Positions 59,284 through 64,000 of a stretch of 64,000 bases of DNA are shown one piece after another (position 1 is the first letter of the stretch; every line of letters begins with the position of its first letter). A program made the position numbers and the translations under genes. Location of the stretch: assembly GCF_020184175.1 (NCBI RefSeq), contig NW_026083043.1:96309-160308 (forward strand), written 5' to 3'. The notes below the pieces were generated by a model, which had not been told where the DNA came from, did not search any database, and was given only the letters and a program-made list of their open reading frames with translations. Source of the DNA: Aphis gossypii (Eukaryota > Arthropoda > Insecta > Hemiptera > Aphididae).

Positions 59284-61039
59284 TTGGACAAAATGAAACC
59301 AACATCCAGTATTGTTGGCTTCAGGAAGTACCCGGGCAATGGCATTCCTTAATCCTTGCTCAAAGTCGGTGATAATTTGAAGCTGGCCATAGTTCAAATT
59401 CAGTTGCAAATCATTTCTAAAATACTGTAGAACTCGACTGTATGAATCTGTCTGACGGTCAATTAGAAGTGCATGAACAATTGGTATTGCCTTAAAAATA
59501 AATGAAATATATTTACATTAATTGATACCTAATTGTTTTATTGTTTTAGCTATATACTAACCGCATCATTGAAAACTATTTGAATGGTAAATAGTTGTTC
59601 AATGTCAGGTGGTTGTCTCGGTCGAACTTGAAACATTCCATCCGTGCACACAGTTCCAACATAGATAAACATAAGATATATATTCATTCATTGTAGGAAT
59701 GCTACATTTGTAAAGGCAATGCCAACAAAACGTACGGTACCGTCATTTCTGAACACTTCCAAAGGTCATTGGTAAAATTGATCTAGTGCACCGTTGACAT
59801 ACATTAGTCTCTGACTCCATTCAATCGAGCTCAAAATATTTAGCCAATTGCTCGATGAATCGGGAACTGGTGGACTAATACGACGCCTGGCTCTTGCTAT
59901 AGCACGGTTGGCTGCGGGTCGGCCAATATCCATTGCTGCTTCTGGTTCCCTAATTTATGTATATTATATATTTATAAATAATAACTTACATTAAATAGTT
60001 ATTTTTATTGTTCTTACATTTGAGTTTCTTGGTCGATAATTATGTTTGGTGCAATATTTTCATCTACACCTCTCTCTCTCAACTTATTAAAACATTGTCG
60101 AACACCTAATCCATAACGAGGTGCAGGTTCATGATTGTGGTCATGGCCTGCAGAAGTTATAATTTGTGCTCCAACGCGTGTAACCATTTTAGCTGTTACC
60201 ATGCAGCCGTATCTTCTTCTTTCACATCATAAATATCTATATTCAATAAAATATAACTATTTGTATTAAAACATATTACATTCATGTAATTAATAATAAT
60301 ATGTAATTCTAATTTCTTAGTAGAGTGGCACCTAATCCATAAAAAGCTTTTATATATATATAAAAGATTTAATATTATTAGATCTAGTATTTATTATTTA
60401 TTTAGACTATACGAATAGACAATAGTTTAAATTATAAATCTTAATAGAATTTAGATTAATATTGGTTTCGAAAATTGAAATCAAATATCCAACATATCTT
60501 CTAACTCAGAAACTTCTAACCCGCATTTTGATTTTGATATGTCAACATTTTCCGAACAATTGTCTGATATATAATTTACAGTATAAAAGGTCAAAGAAGA
60601 TAACTCACGAAACAGAAGTTGGTATTCCACAGAACATTTCTTAGGTGTAGCACAAAATATCTCGAGAATTTGAATAAATTTATTATAGATAAATATAAAT
60701 TTGAAATTTTCTATAAATACTCTTAATGTATTTGAATTTGTAATTAATTACTTTTTTTATAAAGTATTAAAATACACTATCACTCGAGTACTAGATACCT
60801 ACCAACTGTACATCAGAGCAGTAACCTACTTCATCGCATTTTTTTCGATAACAAATAAAATAAAAAACGTTATAAAAATATTGATTATTACCTTGTATCT
60901 CTATTTACGGAATGTTGGTAAAATGCATATCCTCTATCATCGATAAAAACCCTTGAGCGCTCTCGAATTCCAGGAATTTCTCTCGATAGAGGAAGATTCT
61001 GACCATCGTCTAGTTCATCGCTGATGGGATTTCCATTGC
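59284..61039 (-). pseudogene. FLYWCH-MULE transposase fragment, spliced, broken
   Basis: Exon 61039-60892 encodes ERSRVFIDDRGYAFYQHSVN. Exon 60218-60018 encodes RRYGCMVTAKMVTRV and GHDHNHEPAPRYGLGV, together forming a FLYWCH zinc finger (C and H-x-H ligands). Exon 59949-59562 carries AANRAIARARRRISPPVPDS, a TGA near 59782 and a TGA near 59690, then TDGMFQVRPRQPPDIEQLFT with the first Asp. Exon 59490-59284 has LQIITDFEQGLRNAIARVLP (second Asp) and TGCWFHFVQ. Junctions are GT/AG with matching phase. The C-terminal part is missing. Confidence 0.8.
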
Positions 61040-61496
61040 CTACAATTGATTATTTAAATTAATTATGTGTACAAAATATCAATTTTACCTACTACAAACC
61101 ATCATTTGGTTTCATGCTAATATTTGTTCAAATATACCAAAAAAAAAAAAAAAAACAATATTATAATAAAATATTAAACGTTAATATATTCTGCATGTTA
61201 GAACAGTAAGAAAAAAAAGTGGAAGACCTCTACGGAAATCTAAACACCAAGTCACAAATACAAATTTTTTATGAACATTAATGGGTATTGCTTATGTCTC
61301 CACTATTCCTACCATAAAAATACGAATTACCAAAGTCTACCAATAAAGGTACAGGTCGTTAATCTACCTTTATCTCTAGTAGACTGACACTTTTGTGAAA
61401 TTGGTACAAAATAGCTTAATTTCAGCACCCACCAACCCTATATCACATATTCACGAAGATCCTTTCCAATTGTTACTATTGTATCAATTAGTTATA

Positions 61497-63702
61497 CTAT
61501 ATTGGCCGATATATTGTCTCCAATACTAAATAAACCACTGAAGAAATTATACTATTTTGTACCAAGTCTACTAAGATAAAAAATAATTCAGCTAAATTCA
61601 ACCAAGGGGCAAAGTGTAAATCTACATTATAATCTATAGATATAGATATATTTTTGATTAATTGAAGTAGATGATTGTGAATAGGAGATTGATTTAGAAT
61701 ATGTTCATTTAAAGAAGGAAACAATGCATTTATTTAGAGTTGACTACAAGCCTTTATTATTAATAATGGAATAGGATTGCAATTTTGTTGTATTATATTC
61801 ATATTCGACTTAAAAACTAATTCAGCTTTCATGGCTATTTGTGAAACATCTTACAAGGTTTTTATTAAATAACCTCTGGATTTTATATCAATTAATGAAC
61901 TAGAATAATTTGCAGAGAGTTTACTTTCACATATAGTGCAATTAATAATTTATTTTATTTTCCTAACAATTAAACCAGCTATATATTCAACAACATCATG
62001 TGTAATTGTGTATTGTAAAGTATTTAAAAGTAAACCATCGTAATTGGATACGTCATCATCACTTTGGGCACATAACATATCAATGTACTCTTTTTCAATT
62101 TCATTCTGTTTCTTTATGTTACTAGATACAAATAATATGGTTGTAGTATCTTGTGTTAAACAATTAGCACCAAAAGATGTCATAATTTCCGAATGAATTA
62201 ATATTCGTTTCATGGCTGCTTCAACTTGCCAAGCAGTGGGATTATTACTAAAACCACCACGAGCTCGTATTGTGGAAAACAATAGTTCTAAGTGATCTTG
62301 TGATAGTTTATAAGTTAAGAGAAATTTCATTTTACCACTTAATACTAAGTCTACCAATAACTGTTTAACACTTTTTAGGCATATAATAAGTCCATTAAAT
62401 CCGATTTTTCTAATATTTTTAGTTATTGGTACATGGTCTTTATCTTTTAAACTACTTAAATAACTAATAGAGAAATTTATAAAACTGTTGCAATTTTCAA
62501 TATTCTTTCAGACAATGGTCTTTTACAGGTGATTTACTCGGAAAATTTCTTGTGTTCAAGAAATCAAAAATATTATTCATATTTCTACAGAACTCAATAG
62601 TACCTTCACAATTTTAAAATTCTGGTAATTTTAATGAATTTAAACAGTATGCCAACGCATCAGCAACAACTGAACTTAATATTGAAGCAGCTAACGATAC
62701 TTTCATTTTTTCTTTGCAGTATTGGATGTGACGACGACGAATAATTGTCCCTATAACGTTATTAGCTAGTGCAAAACTACAAAATACATCAAATAAAAAA
62801 ATAAATAAAAAAATAACCAAAATGAAGTCCAGCTTTTTCTTGAAGACGTACAAGCTCCTTAAAAAATTGCCATTTAATTTTTAATCCATTTTTATTATGT
62901 ATAACTGTATGATCTCCTAATGTATTGCGGCATAACTTAATCATATGGGCTGCATCTAACATAATATAAATTTTCTCATTTGTTACTGGATGCAAAAAGT
63001 AAGTTTGTGCCTCTAAATCGGCTCCTAATTTTCGAGTCATGGATAGGTTAGATGCAGCCCCATAAAATGTTAGGGATTTTACAATCGCACCAGTATCATA
63101 CACATTTGACAAGCATTTATTTACTAAATTCGATTTTTCCTCAGCTGATATACCATTAATTAGAAAGTATGCGATGGGTATTTTCCAATTCGAGTTTAAT
63201 GCGACTAACATAAATACAAGAATGTCAGAAGCCATTGGTAATGCATCACTTTTATCATTTTTAGTAGCCATGTTAACATATCTAATGTTATGAACACTAT
63301 TAAAATAAACGTCTGTCTTAATACTCATTTCATCCATCATAAGACCATAAAACAATGTTTCATTTTTACTAGCCATAGTTTGTACTTTATTTTTAACTGC
63401 TTTTAATGCTTCAGATAAAAACCCTGGTTTGCCATTTATCACACCATACCATTTTTTTAATGTGCTTGGATATGTGGTAAACAATTACCAAATGTTTTCC
63501 TGACATAATCATAGGCGGCTGCAGAATAGTAATTTAATGTTAGTGCAAATGCACGTAGTTCAGATGAAATAGTTTTTCCAGCTTTTAACTTTAGTTGTTT
63601 CAGTACAATTTCACTGGATGCAACAGGCAATAAATCCTGAACAAAATACAAGGATGATTTTTTCTGTTTATTTGACAGCAAAGGAGGTTGAATGAGTGTC
63701 AT
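61497..63702 (-). pseudogene. P-element / THAP9-like transposase, broken
   Basis: From 63702 the minus strand reads SSELRAFALTLNYYSAAAYD and VRKTFGNCLPH; after an apparent two-base insertion near 63478 comes STLKKWYGVINGKPGFLSEA. Further along: FYGLMMDEMSIKTDVYFN (acidic active-site region), LTFYGAASNLSMTRKLGA and IMLDAAHMIKLCRNTLGD. A short intron near 62823-62777 leads to KMKVSLAASILSSVVADALA. The C-terminal part is at 62470-61950: YKLSQDHLELLFSTIRARGG and NPTAWQVEAAMKRILIHSEI. A Cys pair TICESKLSANYSSS follows past a stop at 61950. The N-terminal THAP domain is not in the window. Confidence 0.85.
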
Positions 63703-64000
63703 CGTTTATTAATTATCTCCTGTTCTTTTGCATGTGGAATGGCACAATTCCAAACCATTATTAAATAAATAATAAATTAAGTTAAAAAAAAAAAAATAGA
63801 AAGATTATTATTAAAAAAATCCTATTAAAGATATAATATTCAATTCTGATTTCTCATTTTGTGGCAGTGGCATACCGAATAATCGAGCATCTTATCTATT
63901 GTAAAATTGATAATTATCATTAAAATCATGGACAAATATTAATAATTATTATTTTGTCTTCCATAGGGAATAGTTTTCCTTATCTCATGATGAGGATATG
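63703..64000. other. AT-rich edge of window
   Basis: Non-coding as far as I can see; possibly an intron or 5' flank of the P-like gene. Confidence 0.3.

Overview
This is a eukaryotic window, most likely from an insect and probably an aphid or close hemipteran. That reading is an inference. It rests on the AT-rich background, short introns with GT-AG ends, and the mix of transposon families. I see no bacterial operons, rRNA, tRNA or CRISPR array. Nearly every coding segment belongs to a mobile element or a broken copy of one.

Layout. (1) 1-4143: 5' part of a GC-rich Ty3/gypsy-type element on the minus strand, with LTR, gag carrying a SAP motif, protease and the start of RT; its 3' part runs off the window. 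(2) 4460-5191: decayed spliced exons of an unrecognised gene. (3) 7523-15401: complete env-bearing Ty3/gypsy (errantivirus-like) element, with 371-bp LTRs nearly identical to each other, a 4-bp target duplication, and badly broken reading frames. (4) 17358-28527: a minus-strand Helitron gene (Rep plus PIF1-like helicase) whose spliced 5' exons encode a THAP zinc finger. One of its introns holds a second, internally deleted LTR element (22196-26237, TSD atat). (5) 31622-33337: piggyBac relic. (6) about 35450-35975: probable solo LTR. (7) 37751-39790: Tc1/mariner-type element with DD82E spacing. (8) 43276-45606: near-intact hAT with 8-bp TSD. (9) 45874-52150: a BIR remnant and a spliced RING-finger gene on the minus strand. 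One exon of the RING gene is split by a second hAT (47748-52123, 8-bp TSD) that carries a triplicated 63-nt exon. (10) about 52400-56190: MULE with long TIRs. (11) 59284-61039: FLYWCH-MULE relic. (12) 61497-63702: P-element/THAP9-like relic.

The genes do not form a pathway. The window reads as a layered record of transposition, with nested insertions that can be ordered by clean target duplications. The points most worth following up are the THAP-Helitron arrangement, the near-identical LTRs around wrecked coding regions, the triplicated symmetric exon, the RING gene broken by a hAT, and a spaced quasi-palindromic motif series near 58.1-58.4 kb.
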